In this document: in pieces, positions 33,519 to 41,746 of the stretch
Numbering within the stretch: the first letter of the stretch is position 1
Layout of the letters: every line of letters starts with the position of its first letter
Assembly (NCBI GenBank): GCA_029228645.1
Contig: JAPTHR010000013.1
Span: forward strand, 26,697 to 90,696
DNA: 64,000 bases
Origin: Gammaproteobacteria bacterium Milos-ODIII6
GTDB lineage: Bacteria; Pseudomonadota; Gammaproteobacteria; Chromatiales; Chromatiaceae
Reading direction: 5' to 3'
Program-made: the position numbers and the translations under genes
The notes under the pieces: model-generated
Told to the model about the DNA's origin: nothing
What the model saw: only the letters and a program-made list of their open reading frames with translations
Databases searched by the model: none

Positions 33519-35846
33519 ATGGCACAAGTAAGTCAGAACAGCAGCAGAGCTGCGGCATTAGCGAGGCGTAAAGCGATGTCCAGCGGCGGCAAGGCTGCGA
33601 TTTCAGGTGGCGCGGATCGTACGCGGGTCACGCCTCAGAATGCCCCTGCGGCGGCACCTGCTGCCGCTCCGGCACCCGCGGCCGCCCCGGCACCTGCTGC
33701 GGCGCCTGTGTCATCTCGCGCTTCCTCTTACCGTCCCAGGATGATGGCTGCTCCGGTAGCCAATTCCAGCCGCGCTGCCGCACTGGCTCGTCGTAAGGCG
33801 ATGTCGGGTAAAGGCAAGTCTGCAGCGGCTTCACAAGACAGGACACGTGACCTGAGCATGATTGCCAGCAGCAAGAAAGCTGCAGCAGCTGCCACCGATG
33901 CGCCGAAGGCTGAGAAGTCCGGTGATTGCGGTTGTGGTTGCGGAGGCAAGGGCGACTGCGCCCCGAAAGAGCGTACGCCGGTCCGTGCAAACAGCCGTCG
34001 TTCCACCCGAACAAACAAACCAAAGATTGCTGCCAACCCGAGCAAGGCAGCCGCTTTGGCGCGCCGCAAGGCGCAATCCACTCGCGGCAAGGCCGGCATC
34101 AGTGCCGGCGGCATGAGCGAAGCGCAGACCGCCCGCGCAGCCAATCCGACCCTCTCCAGTCGCGAACTGGCGCAGACGCTGCGTGAGCAGCGCAGCACGC
34201 GCGGCAAGACCTGCACCGGTGGCAAGTGTCGCCCGACCGGGAAGGTGCGCAAGAAGCCGGAAGCGGGTGGTGCAACTGACCAGCCGTGGAAAGTTGGAGT
34301 TTCCGAGACCTCGCATGGTCAGTCCGTTACCGGCACCATGGTGGGTCGCGACAAGGACGTGACCGGCGACGAGGCCAGCACCTGTCGCGCCGTCACCGGT
34401 ACTGAATACCTGGGCGCAGACGTCTTCCGCGACTTCTGCCAGGCAGAGCCGCAGAAGACCCCGATGCGCACCGGTCTCAGCGCTACCGGCCGTGGCAACG
34501 CGGTCACCGGCAATGAAGTCGGTCGCAGCAAGAAGGTCACCGGTGACGAGCCGGGTACCTGCAAGAACGTAACCGGTACCGAGTATGTCGGTGCCGGGCA
34601 GTCCGAGGCCTTCTGTGGCACGCCGACCAAGCCGGCGCAGATGGGTTCGGTCATGTCCGAGACCCGCAAGGGCAAGACGGTGACTGGGGATAACGTCGGA
34701 AACTCCGACAAGGTGACTGGCAACGAGGCGGGTGCGAACCGTCAGCTGACCGGTGCACAGTATGTGCGCGGCGAAGAGGTGCGCGAGATTCCGGCCAAGG
34801 TTCGCGTCAGTGAAACCCTGCGCGGCGGTCACGTGACCGGCACCGCGGTGGGACGCAGCCAGAAGACCACGGGTGATGAGCCTGGTGCCTGCCGTAACAT
34901 CACCGGCGACGACTACGTCGGCCAGGAGCAGTACAGCTCTTTCTGCGGTGCCGAGGTCAAGCCGACCGACCAGAAGGTTGGGGTCTCCGGGACCTTCGGT
35001 GGCCAGTCCGTTACCGGCACCATGGAAGGCCGCGCCAAACGCGTCACCGGCAACGAGCCGGGTACCTGCAAGGCGGTCACCGGCACGCCGTATTTCGGCA
35101 TGGAGAATTACAGCTCCTGTGAGGCACCTGCGACTCAGAGCGCCGAGGCGCGCATGCAGCGCAACACCTCGGTGATGGGCAAGAATCTGACCGGTCAGCA
35201 ACCGGGTGTCGGCGGCGTCATGACCGGTGACAACAAGGGCGCTTGCGAGCCGGTTACCGGCACCCCTTACCAGGGCGCAGATCAGATGGCGCAGGCTTGC
35301 CCTGCAACAGCAGCGGAGCCGAACAGCTCGGATTTTCCGCAGGCCGTAGGTGATACCGGCTGGGGTGAGTTTAGTGTGGCTCCCCCGGCTCACGCTGCGG
35401 CTGTCGATGAAAACACGGGTGTTACCGGCTCGCGTTACGAGCAGGGCCTCATCACCGGCCCGTTTGGCATGGCCAGCGGCAAGGTGACGGGTACCGAGGA
35501 TGCGCGTTTCGGTAGCGGTTCGGTCAATTCCACGTCGGTTAACGAGGTGGTGGAACCGCCGATGGTGCACGAGCGGGTGAAGTCGCGTATCACCGGCGAG
35601 GGTATGGACGCGGGGGCGTCCATCACCGGCGATGACTGGGATCGCGGTGATCGCGTGACCGGGACCGAGGGCTCCTCGGCCATCGTTCGCAACCCGACCG
35701 TGCGCGGTCCGATGAACGCGATGGTCAATAAGGTCATCGCGGATGTGAAGAGCGAGGCGCCTCAGCCGGTCAGTCTTGTCACCGGCAGTAGTGGTAACTA
35801 CGAGGGTGGTTCGCTGATCACGTACTCCGGCGGCGCACGCGGCTGA
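33519..35846 (+). CDS. csoS2: Carboxysome assembly scaffold CsoS2
   Basis: CsoS2 is the disordered scaffold that condenses RubisCO and binds the shell. ATG 33519 (after GGAG) gives 775 residues; ATG 33513 is an alternative. The N-region has three clear RubisCO-binding repeats (SRAAALARRKAMSSGGKAA near residue 8, another near 82, SKAAALARRKAQSTRGKAG near 175) and a weaker fourth (SSRELAQTLREQRSTRGK). The M-region (about 250-590) repeats KVGVSET..G..VTGT..GR...VTGDE units with paired Cys. The C-region ends in the conserved shell-binding peptide YEGGSLITYSGGARG. A Cys cluster CGCGCGGKGDC lies near residue 135. Two isoforms by ribosomal frameshift are known in relatives; I could not locate a slippery site. 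Confidence 0.97.
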   Translation: MAQVSQNSSRAAALARRKAMSSGGKAAISGGADRTRVTPQNAPAAAPAAAPAPAAAPAPAAAPVSSRASSYRPRMMAAPVANSSRAAALARRKAMSGKGKSAAASQDRTRDLSMIASSKKAAAAATDAPKAEKSGDCGCGCGGKGDCAPKERTPVRANSRRSTRTNKPKIAANPSKAAALARRKAQSTRGKAGISAGGMSEAQTARAANPTLSSRELAQTLREQRSTRGKTCTGGKCRPTGKVRKKPEAGGATDQPWKVGVSETSHGQSVTGTMVGRDKDVTGDEASTCRAVTGTEYLGADVFRDFCQAEPQKTPMRTGLSATGRGNAVTGNEVGRSKKVTGDEPGTCKNVTGTEYVGAGQSEAFCGTPTKPAQMGSVMSETRKGKTVTGDNVGNSDKVTGNEAGANRQLTGAQYVRGEEVREIPAKVRVSETLRGGHVTGTAVGRSQKTTGDEPGACRNITGDDYVGQEQYSSFCGAEVKPTDQKVGVSGTFGGQSVTGTMEGRAKRVTGNEPGTCKAVTGTPYFGMENYSSCEAPATQSAEARMQRNTSVMGKNLTGQQPGVGGVMTGDNKGACEPVTGTPYQGADQMAQACPATAAEPNSSDFPQAVGDTGWGEFSVAPPAHAAAVDENTGVTGSRYEQGLITGPFGMASGKVTGTEDARFGSGSVNSTSVNEVVEPPMVHERVKSRITGEGMDAGASITGDDWDRGDRVTGTEGSSAIVRNPTVRGPMNAMVNKVIADVKSEAPQPVSLVTGSSGNYEGGSLITYSGGARG

Positions 35847-35864
35847 TAAAGGATTGGACTGATC

Positions 35865-37376
35865 GTGCCTCGTCGGCCTTTACAACGAAACAGCAGGGCA
35901 GCACGCCCGGTGGCTCCGGCTCCATGCCGACGCCCGGGTGCCTGCAACACGTCGGATGACGTGGGTTACAACGGTAGCGTTGCCAGCGGTCACCCGCTGA
36001 CCAATGACCGCGAAAACATGCGCTTGTTTGCCTACGAAGATCGGATCAAGAAGGGCTTCGATGGCATTGTGCCGGTCCTGAAAAAGCTCTCGGCACTGCA
36101 GCACGAGCGAGACTTCGATGCACAGGCGCAACGGATAGCGCGCGACCAGCTGGGCTTTGAGCTGCCGGAAGATATCCTGGCGAATGCCTGGGTCGAGCAG
36201 CTGGATATGCGCCGCCTGTTTGCCTGGTGTGTGTTTCAGACGTATCGCCGTTACAGCGATGAGTTCTACACGCAGGCGCCGCTGGCACATTCGGGTGAAA
36301 GCGATTTCGACGAATTCATTCAGTCGTGCGGCTTTCACACGGTGGACATCTCGCCTTGTGCAGATGGTCGCCTGGCGCACGTGATCCGTTACGTGCTGCG
36401 CCTGCCGCACAAGATGGTGCGACGGAAGTCTTACGCCGGTTCGATGTTCGACATCGATAACAGCGTCGAGAAGTGGGTTGAAACGGAGATGCTGCGCTTT
36501 CGGGAAGGGAAGCCGAACACCGCCGACATGCCGACCCGCTATCTGAAGGCTGTGGTGTATCACTTCAGCTCGGTGGATCCGCAGCACCAGGGCTGTGCGT
36601 TCCACGGATCGGATGACGACAAGGCGGTTGCAGGTGGTCTCGAGCGTCTGAACACGTTCAAGACGGCGATAGAGAACAGTTTCTGTTGTGGCGCATCGAT
36701 CGACCTGTTGTTGATCGGCCTCGACACCGATACGGATGCCATCCGGGTGCATGTGCCGGACGGCGAGGGCTTGATACGAACCGACCGTTTCGTCGACGCC
36801 ATGGATGTGTACAAGGTGACACAGTACGGGAGCTACCCGGAGGGCAAGGAATTCATCGCCAATCAGGTGCGTTCCTGTTCCCCGGAAGCCCCTGAAGGGA
36901 CAGCCCGCTTCGCGGCCTATCTGCTGGAGAACAATCTCTCGCAGATCGATTATGTCCGGCGCAACTTCGGCGGCGCTTACCCGGACACCGGCCACGCTGA
37001 GCGTTTCATCGGTGCCGGGGTCGGCTTCGAAGAGATACAGCTGCGGAATCTGATGTATTTCGCCTACCTGCAGACGGTGGAAGAGGCCGTGGCCGACACC
37101 GACGTGGGGATAAAGATTTTTACGGGCCTGAACGTTTCCAAGGGCCTGCCTGTGCCGGTGGTCGTCCGGTTCGACTACCACGGCCAGGTGCCGGGAGCGC
37201 GGGAACGCGCGCAGGAGCACTGCCAGCGCGTGGCGCGTGCGCTCAACGAGCGTTACGCGCAGCTGGCGAAGCAGGGCATGCTGCATATTCTGCAGGTGGT
37301 CCGGGATTGCAACGCGAATGCCCCGATAGAAGTATTGGCGTGTTCGGTTAACCCAGTCGTTGACGGAGGTCACTGA
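35865..37376 (+). CDS. csoSCA: Carboxysomal carbonic anhydrase CsoSCA
   Basis: CsoSCA (CsoS3) turns bicarbonate into CO2 inside the shell. The 503-residue product starts with GTG after AAAGGATTGGA. A basic, Pro/Arg-rich N-terminal arm (about 1-45) is likely the RubisCO-binding peptide. The zinc site is readable: Cys165-x-Asp167-x-Arg169 in PCADGR, His233 in VVYHFSS and Cys244 in HQGCAFHG, as in the beta-type enzyme of Halothiobacillus. The stop overlaps csoS4A (TGATG). Confidence 0.97.
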   Translation: MPRRPLQRNSRAARPVAPAPCRRPGACNTSDDVGYNGSVASGHPLTNDRENMRLFAYEDRIKKGFDGIVPVLKKLSALQHERDFDAQAQRIARDQLGFELPEDILANAWVEQLDMRRLFAWCVFQTYRRYSDEFYTQAPLAHSGESDFDEFIQSCGFHTVDISPCADGRLAHVIRYVLRLPHKMVRRKSYAGSMFDIDNSVEKWVETEMLRFREGKPNTADMPTRYLKAVVYHFSSVDPQHQGCAFHGSDDDKAVAGGLERLNTFKTAIENSFCCGASIDLLLIGLDTDTDAIRVHVPDGEGLIRTDRFVDAMDVYKVTQYGSYPEGKEFIANQVRSCSPEAPEGTARFAAYLLENNLSQIDYVRRNFGGAYPDTGHAERFIGAGVGFEEIQLRNLMYFAYLQTVEEAVADTDVGIKIFTGLNVSKGLPVPVVVRFDYHGQVPGARERAQEHCQRVARALNERYAQLAKQGMLHILQVVRDCNANAPIEVLACSVNPVVDGGH

Positions 37377-37657
37377 TGAAGATTTGTCAGGTGGAAAGGC
37401 CGCTGGTTTCGACCAACCGGATTGCCATGATGGAGCACAAGCTGCTCCAGGTCGTGAAGGACGGCAGCGCCCTGGTGGTTGCGGTGGACGCGGTGGGCGC
37501 AAAGCCGGGCGATTGGGTGATATGCGTGGGCAGTTCCGCCGCGCGCGAGGCCGCCGGCAGCAAAGGCTATCCCAGTGATCTGACCATTGTCGGGATCATT
37601 GACAAGTGGCCACCGGAATCGGACGGGGCGCAAGCCGATGCAGATTCTGCAGGTTGA
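37376..37657 (+). CDS. csoS4A: Carboxysome vertex pentamer CsoS4A
   Basis: CsoS4A is a BMC-P (EutN/CcmL-type) pentamer that closes shell vertices. The 93-residue product shows MKICQVERPLVSTNR, DAVGAKPGDWVICVGSSAAREAAG and DLTIVGIIDKW, all typical. Its 3' end overlaps csoS4B by 20 nt, and it carries a polar tail of about 15 residues created by that overlap. Confidence 0.97.
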   Translation: MKICQVERPLVSTNRIAMMEHKLLQVVKDGSALVVAVDAVGAKPGDWVICVGSSAAREAAGSKGYPSDLTIVGIIDKWPPESDGAQADADSAG

Positions 37658-37889
37658 GCGCAACCTGGTCTGCACCTCGCGGATCAAGGGCCTGAAGCAC
37701 GCCAGGCTGAGGGTGCTGCGGGACGAGAAGGGCAAGCGCCTGGTGGCGACTGACCCAGTCGGTGCAGAGCCTGGGAATTGGGTTTTCGTAACGAGCGGTT
37801 CTGCGGCGCGTTACACGGCAGGGGATTTCGAGATCCTGACCGACCTGGCAGTGTGCGGAATCATCGACCACTGGCCGGATAAGGAATGA
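37638..37889 (+). CDS. csoS4B: Carboxysome vertex pentamer CsoS4B
   Basis: CsoS4B is the second BMC-P vertex protein. ATG 37638, inside the end of csoS4A, gives 83 residues (MQILQVERNLVCTSRIKGL, PVGAEPGNWVFVTSGSAAR, CGIIDHWPD). It is about as different from CsoS4A as in other alpha-carboxysomes, so the two are distinct paralogues and not a recent copy. Confidence 0.97.
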   Translation: MQILQVERNLVCTSRIKGLKHARLRVLRDEKGKRLVATDPVGAEPGNWVFVTSGSAARYTAGDFEILTDLAVCGIIDHWPDKE

Positions 37890-37953
37890 AGCTGGCAGAC
37901 ATTTTGGCGGCTGTTAATGGTTTATAGAATCGAGTCAATAGGAGACACGAAAG

Positions 37954-38244
37954 ATGGCAACTGAAAACTATGGTATTGCACTGGGCATGATTGAAACGCG
38001 CGGGCTGGTACCCGCCATCGAAGCAGCAGATGCCATGACCAAGGCAGCTGAGGTCCGTTTGATTGGTCGCGAATTCGTTGGTGGCGGCTACGTCACCGTG
38101 CTGGTTCGTGGCGAAACTGGTGCGGTCAACGCAGCAGTACGTGCAGGAGCTGACGCGTGTGAGCGTGTTGGTGACGGTCTGGTGGCGGCGCACATCATTG
38201 CGCGTCCGCACAAAGAGGTCGAGCCTGTTCTCGGCAATGACTAA
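37954..38244 (+). CDS. csoS1: Carboxysome shell hexamer CsoS1 (copy 1)
   Basis: CsoS1 is the BMC-H hexamer that tiles shell facets. The 96-residue product has one BMC domain (GIALGMIETRGLVPAIEAAD, GGGYVTVLVRGETGAVNAAVRAGA) and ends HKEVEPVLGND. ATG 37954 follows AGGAGAC. Positions 1-90 differ from copy 2 at only three or so residues while codon choice differs often, so the pair is constrained at protein level. By order it matches csoS1C or csoS1A of Halothiobacillus. Confidence 0.97.
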   Translation: MATENYGIALGMIETRGLVPAIEAADAMTKAAEVRLIGREFVGGGYVTVLVRGETGAVNAAVRAGADACERVGDGLVAAHIIARPHKEVEPVLGND

Positions 38245-38267
38245 GGGATCCGCTCCCTGTAACTGTT

Positions 38268-38285
38268 GCCGTGTGCCGACACGGC
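38268..38285 (+). other. Hairpin between the two csoS1 genes
   Basis: GCCGTGT (38268-38274) and ACACGGC (38279-38285) pair around GCCG, 24 nt after csoS1 copy 1 and 41 nt before copy 2. No T-run follows, so it is a candidate mRNA-stability stem. Confidence 0.5.
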
Positions 38286-38325
38286 CTTCACTAGAGTTTC
38301 TTTATTCGAGTACGGAGATATAACG

Positions 38326-38631
38326 ATGGCTAACGAAAACTACGGTATTGCTCTGGGTATGATCGAAACCCGCGGTCTGGTTCCTGCAATCGAAGCGGCT
38401 GACGCCATGACCAAGGCAGCAGAAGTGCGCCTGATCGGTCGTGAGTTCGTCGGTGGCGGCTACGTTACCGTTCTGGTTCGTGGCGAGACCGGTGCTGTCA
38501 ACGCCGCTGTTCGCGCTGGCGCTGATGCCTGTGAGCGTGTGGGTGACGGCCTGGTTGCCGCGCACATCATTGCGCGTCCTCACCGCGAAGTTGAGCCGGT
38601 CCTGCCGGCTGGCGGTCCTGCTCAGGACTGA
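38326..38631 (+). CDS. csoS1: Carboxysome shell hexamer CsoS1 (copy 2)
   Basis: Second BMC-H hexamer gene, 101 residues from ATG 38326 after ACGGAGAT. The BMC domain is nearly identical to copy 1; the tail is longer and Pro/Gly-rich (LPAGGPAQD). Halothiobacillus carries three csoS1 genes here, this locus two. The third-position changes against copy 1 argue for an old duplication. Confidence 0.97.
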   Translation: MANENYGIALGMIETRGLVPAIEAADAMTKAAEVRLIGREFVGGGYVTVLVRGETGAVNAAVRAGADACERVGDGLVAAHIIARPHREVEPVLPAGGPAQD

Positions 38632-38663
38632 TCTTCGTAAAGTTTCGACGCGGTGCCGGCTGA

Positions 38664-39107
38664 ATGATGACGGTAAGAGCAGATCAGAAAGTTCTGGGCT
38701 ATCTCGGGCGTGCCCTCAGCCTGGAGCTTTCTGCTGTTCAGCTCTATACGACGCACGCCAGGTTGTGTAACACCTGGGGCTTGAGCGAGCCCGCCAAGAA
38801 ATTTCGTGAAGAAGCTGCATCCGAGATGCTGCATGCGGACAAACTGATTGCCCGTATGCTGGCTCTTGGGGCGGCACCCAACGCTTCTCAACTCAGACCG
38901 GTCAAGCTGGGCAATAATCTGAGTGAGCTGCTGGTCGTCAACATGGCCTTTGAACAGGATATCGTGCAGCTGTACACCAGTGCGGTGGAGCACTGTAATC
39001 GGATTGCCGATTTCGATAGCCGCATGCTGTTCCAGGAACTGTTGGAGGAAGAGCGGGTTCACCTGGACGAGCTGAGCACCTGGCGTGCTGAGTTGGCGAA
39101 AGTCTAG
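38664..39107 (+). CDS. Bacterioferritin-like protein of the carboxysome locus
   Basis: The 147-residue product is a four-helix ferritin-like protein: LGYLGRALSLELSAVQLYTTHARLC, EEAASEMLHADKLIARML, and ELLEEERVHLDEL. It resembles bacterioferritin but is shorter and some ferroxidase ligands are hard to confirm. Such a gene is a standard member of cso operons in chemoautotrophs; its role is not settled. ATG 38664 and 38667 are equally possible starts. Confidence 0.88.
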   Translation: MMTVRADQKVLGYLGRALSLELSAVQLYTTHARLCNTWGLSEPAKKFREEAASEMLHADKLIARMLALGAAPNASQLRPVKLGNNLSELLVVNMAFEQDIVQLYTSAVEHCNRIADFDSRMLFQELLEEERVHLDELSTWRAELAKV

Positions 39108-39171
39108 AGTTTGGGCTACCTTGCAGCCTGCTTGGCTCTGATTTGCTTTCCAATACAGCGGAGAGATGTTG

Positions 39172-39435
39172 ATGAGTGATCAGTGGCAGGAGCGCAAGCG
39201 TCCCGTGCGCCTGGAGCGGCGCTACGAGTTTGCGAGCTATCCAGAGCTGCGCGATTTTCTCGATGAAGCTGCTGATCTTTCCGAAGCCAGGGGATACTAT
39301 CCGGACATGGGCTTTGGTAAGGATTACGTCAACATAACCATTCATGTCGAAGAAGGCAGTGAGGAGATCTCTGCCGAGCAACGCGAGTTCGCCAGCGAGC
39401 TCGATAAGCTGTTTTCCGCAGACCCTGCTTCCTAG
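39172..39435 (+). CDS. acRAF: Alpha-carboxysome RubisCO assembly factor acRAF (PCD-like)
   Basis: acRAF is a pterin-4a-carbinolamine-dehydratase-like chaperone for form IA RubisCO. ATG 39172, eight bases after GGAG, gives 87 residues; ATG 39166 is possible. The fold is recognisable from RRYEFASYPELRDFLDEAADLSEARGYYPDMGFGKDYVNITI, but the catalytic His-His of true dehydratases is not present, as expected for the chaperone. It lies between the ferritin-like gene and mcdA. Confidence 0.88.
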   Translation: MSDQWQERKRPVRLERRYEFASYPELRDFLDEAADLSEARGYYPDMGFGKDYVNITIHVEEGSEEISAEQREFASELDKLFSADPAS

Positions 39436-39444
39436 GCGGTCTTT

Positions 39445-40083
39445 ATGCCGATTATTTCACTCTTAGGTAACAAGGGTGGGGCGGGTAAGACCACACTTGC
39501 GGTCAATCTGGCAGCGGCGCTCAACCAATTGGGCACCACCCTGTTGCTGGATGCCGATCCCCAACAGTCCTCGTCGCAGTGGCGGGTGCTGAGCAGTCAG
39601 CCCGATACGGTACCGGTGTTCAACGCTTCCAGCAGTGTCGCGATGTCGGTCGGTGCGCAGGCCAAGAACTATTCCCACCTGCTGATCGATTGCCCGCCTT
39701 CGGTGCACTCGGATCAGACCAAGGATGCCTTGCGCCTGAGTGATTGGGCGATCATTCCGGTGCTGCCGTCACCGCTGGACCTCTGGGCCAGCGTCAAGAT
39801 CGAAGCGGAAATCGACCAGGCCAGGGAAAAGAACCCGGGCCTCAAGGCGCTGTTGGTGATCAACCAGCTCGAACCGAGAACCCGCTTGTCCCAGGCGATC
39901 CGAAACGCTACGGTCGAACTGAGTACACCCACCGCGAATACCGCGATCCGGCGTCGCGTGGTCTATCGAAGTACGGTGCTGGAAGGCCGGAGCGTGTTCG
40001 ACGCGGGCGCCAAGGGTGCCGCAGCGGCGGATGAATTAACTGAACTCTTGACAGAAATAGGAATCACTCGTGAGCAGCAATGA
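39445..40083 (+). CDS. mcdA: Carboxysome-positioning ParA-type ATPase McdA
   Basis: McdA is a ParA-family ATPase that binds the nucleoid and spaces carboxysomes with McdB. The 212-residue product shows deviant Walker A GNKGGAGKTTLAVNL (about residues 8-22), Walker A' LLLDADPQQSSSQW and LLIDCPPSVHSDQ. It is compact, as for plasmid-type ParA. It starts 9 nt after acRAF and overlaps mcdB by 14 nt, the usual alpha-McdAB pairing. Confidence 0.93.
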   Translation: MPIISLLGNKGGAGKTTLAVNLAAALNQLGTTLLLDADPQQSSSQWRVLSSQPDTVPVFNASSSVAMSVGAQAKNYSHLLIDCPPSVHSDQTKDALRLSDWAIIPVLPSPLDLWASVKIEAEIDQAREKNPGLKALLVINQLEPRTRLSQAIRNATVELSTPTANTAIRRRVVYRSTVLEGRSVFDAGAKGAAAADELTELLTEIGITREQQ

Positions 40084-40336
40084 CAAAACCGCTGACCTGT
40101 TGGTCGCAACCACCCGGGCTACCAAGGGCGAGGCGTCGGCCGAGTCGAAACCGGCTTCGGCAGAGGCCAAGGTAGCCAGGAAGAAGGCGGCCGCAAAAAA
40201 AGCGCCTGCCAAGCCCGCAGCAAAAAAGGCGGCCGCGAAGAAGGCGGTAGCCAAAAAGGCAAGCAGGAAGGCCGCACCGAAGAAAAAGGAAGTCGAAGCG
40301 ATCGTGACCTTCGGTCAACGCGTCTGGCCGGACTGA
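40070..40336 (+). CDS. mcdB: Carboxysome-positioning adaptor McdB (alpha type)
   Basis: McdB links carboxysomes to McdA and stimulates its ATPase. The 88-residue product starts with GTG inside mcdA. It is disordered and highly basic: a central run of AAKKA-type repeats (about residues 34-72), an Asp/Glu-poor N-terminus and the conserved C-terminal end VTFGQRVWPD with the invariant Trp of alpha-McdB. The Lys-rich core could bind DNA or phase-separate. Last gene of the cso operon; a terminator lies 138 nt on. Confidence 0.88.
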   Translation: MSSNDKTADLLVATTRATKGEASAESKPASAEAKVARKKAAAKKAPAKPAAKKAAAKKAVAKKASRKAAPKKKEVEAIVTFGQRVWPD

Positions 40337-40474
40337 GTCCGATCCCCCGTTTTGTTGGAAGGGGCGCTGTCGGATGCCGATCCCTTTCCCTCGGCTGGGT
40401 ACCAATAGTTGGCGGTGAGTCCGCTGGCGGAGATTCGCGGTCAGGCCTGAACCCGGGGAATCGCGTGTAGGGAT

Positions 40475-40505
40475 CGGAGTCGGTCAGCGACTCCGGTCTT
40501 TTCTC
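40475..40505 (+). terminator. Intrinsic terminator after the carboxysome operon
   Basis: CGGAGTCG (40475-40482) and CGACTCCG (40488-40495) pair around GTCAG and are followed by GTCTTTTCT. The rest of the 325-bp gap between mcdB and cbbR (40337-40661) shows no gene; its A/T-rich part (40575-40625) probably holds the cbbR promoter. Confidence 0.8.
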
Positions 40506-40661
40506 TGGTCCGGCTGCAAAGGCTATCTCTTCCGCTCGACAGCGGCCCGAAGCGGCCGATCCACTCATAGATTTAATGTGGTGGTTTTTCCCTTCAGTAT
40601 CTATGTTCCTCTATTCGTGGCAACATAAGCGGCTGTTTCATCGTCGTTTTGCGAGCTTGCC

Positions 40662-41657
40662 GTGGCTGTGACGCCTGAATCCGCCCCCACACCGATCGCC
40701 ATCCCGGAATACCTGATCCGGCATACCACCCTGCGGCAGTTGCAGATCTTCGAGGCGACCGTGCGCCTGGGAAGCTTCACCCGTGCGGCCGAGGAACTGT
40801 TTCTCACCCAGCCGACCATCTCGATGCAGATCAAGAAGCTGTCCGAGGCGGTCGGCCTGCCGCTGTTCGAACACGTGGGCCGTTCAGTCAAGCCGACCGA
40901 GGCCGGTCATGAGCTCTATGACAGCTGCCGCAAGATCTTTGATGTGCTCGCCAACCTGGAGATGAAGGTCTCGGACCTGCAGGGGATGCGTCGCGGGCGT
41001 CTCCGCCTGGCCGTCATCACCACGGTCAAATACTTCCTGCCGGAGTTACTGGGAGAGTTCTGCGCCATGCACCCCGGTATCGGCGTCGCGCTCAAGGTGT
41101 CCAACCGTGAGCGGATCATGGAGCGCCTTGGCAAGGACGAGGACGATCTCTACATCGTGGGGGCGGTGCCCGAGGATGCCGACCTCGAGACCTACCCCTT
41201 CGCGCCCAATCCTCTGGTCGTCGTGGCGCCTCGAGACCACCCTTTGGTGGGGCGGAAAAACATCCCGATCGAGGAACTCGCAAGCTATCCGTTCGTGGGG
41301 CGCGAGCCGGGATCGGGTACCCGTGACGCGGTGCGGCGCATGTTCCTCGAGAAAGGGCCGTTGCCGGAAGTGAAGATGGAACTCGGCAGCAACGAGGCGA
41401 TCAAGCACGCGGTCGTGGCCGGCCTGGGGCTGGCGGTCCTGTCATTGCATTCCCTGACCCTGGACGGCCCGGATGGCCCCCTGGCCCTGTTGGATGTCGA
41501 GGGTTTCCCGATCGTGCGCCAGTGGTATGTCGTTCATCCCAAGGGCAAGGAGCTGTCATTGGTCGCGCAGGCCTTCCTCGATTTCGCCCTGGCGGCGGTG
41601 CCGGCCAAGCGCGACCAGATGTGCGCCTCCTGGCCGGGGCTCAACCTCAGGGGGTAG
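40662..41657 (+). CDS. cbbR: LysR-type regulator CbbR
   Basis: CbbR senses Calvin-cycle metabolites and activates RubisCO/carboxysome genes. The 331-residue product starts with GTG; the true start may lie a few codons on. It has an N-terminal winged helix-turn-helix (LRQLQIFEATVRLGSFTRAAEELFLTQPTISMQIKKLSEAVGLPLFEH) and a periplasmic-binding-like effector domain with SNRERIMERL and GLAVLSLHSL. The close match to CbbR/CmpR and place right after the cso operon support the call. It is transcribed in the same direction as the operon rather than divergently. Confidence 0.93.
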   Translation: MAVTPESAPTPIAIPEYLIRHTTLRQLQIFEATVRLGSFTRAAEELFLTQPTISMQIKKLSEAVGLPLFEHVGRSVKPTEAGHELYDSCRKIFDVLANLEMKVSDLQGMRRGRLRLAVITTVKYFLPELLGEFCAMHPGIGVALKVSNRERIMERLGKDEDDLYIVGAVPEDADLETYPFAPNPLVVVAPRDHPLVGRKNIPIEELASYPFVGREPGSGTRDAVRRMFLEKGPLPEVKMELGSNEAIKHAVVAGLGLAVLSLHSLTLDGPDGPLALLDVEGFPIVRQWYVVHPKGKELSLVAQAFLDFALAAVPAKRDQMCASWPGLNLRG

Positions 41658-41667
41658 CCCGATACCG

Positions 41668-41724
41668 TGGGGCGGCCTTGGCCGGGAGGCAGGAATATTC
41701 GCGAGCAAGCTCGCTCCTACGGAC
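41668..41724. repeat. Single palindromic repeat between cbbR and the SulP gene
   Basis: One copy of the GGCCTTGGCC plus GCGAGCAAGCTCGCTCCTAC unit sits in the 89-bp gap between two convergent genes. It is the same family as the arrays at 39-410 and 23205-25200 and may act as a two-way transcription stop. Confidence 0.85.
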
Positions 41725-41746
41725 CCCTGGCTTGGCCCGGAAGGGC

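Noticed and set aside
33519-35846. Slippery site for the programmed frameshift that makes short CsoS2 in relatives
   Set aside because: I found no convincing homopolymeric heptamer followed by a strong stem; the isoform question cannot be settled by reading.
39172-39435. acRAF gene as an active pterin-4a-carbinolamine dehydratase
   Set aside because: The catalytic His pair of the enzyme is not visible and the gene lies within the cso operon, as for the RubisCO assembly factor.
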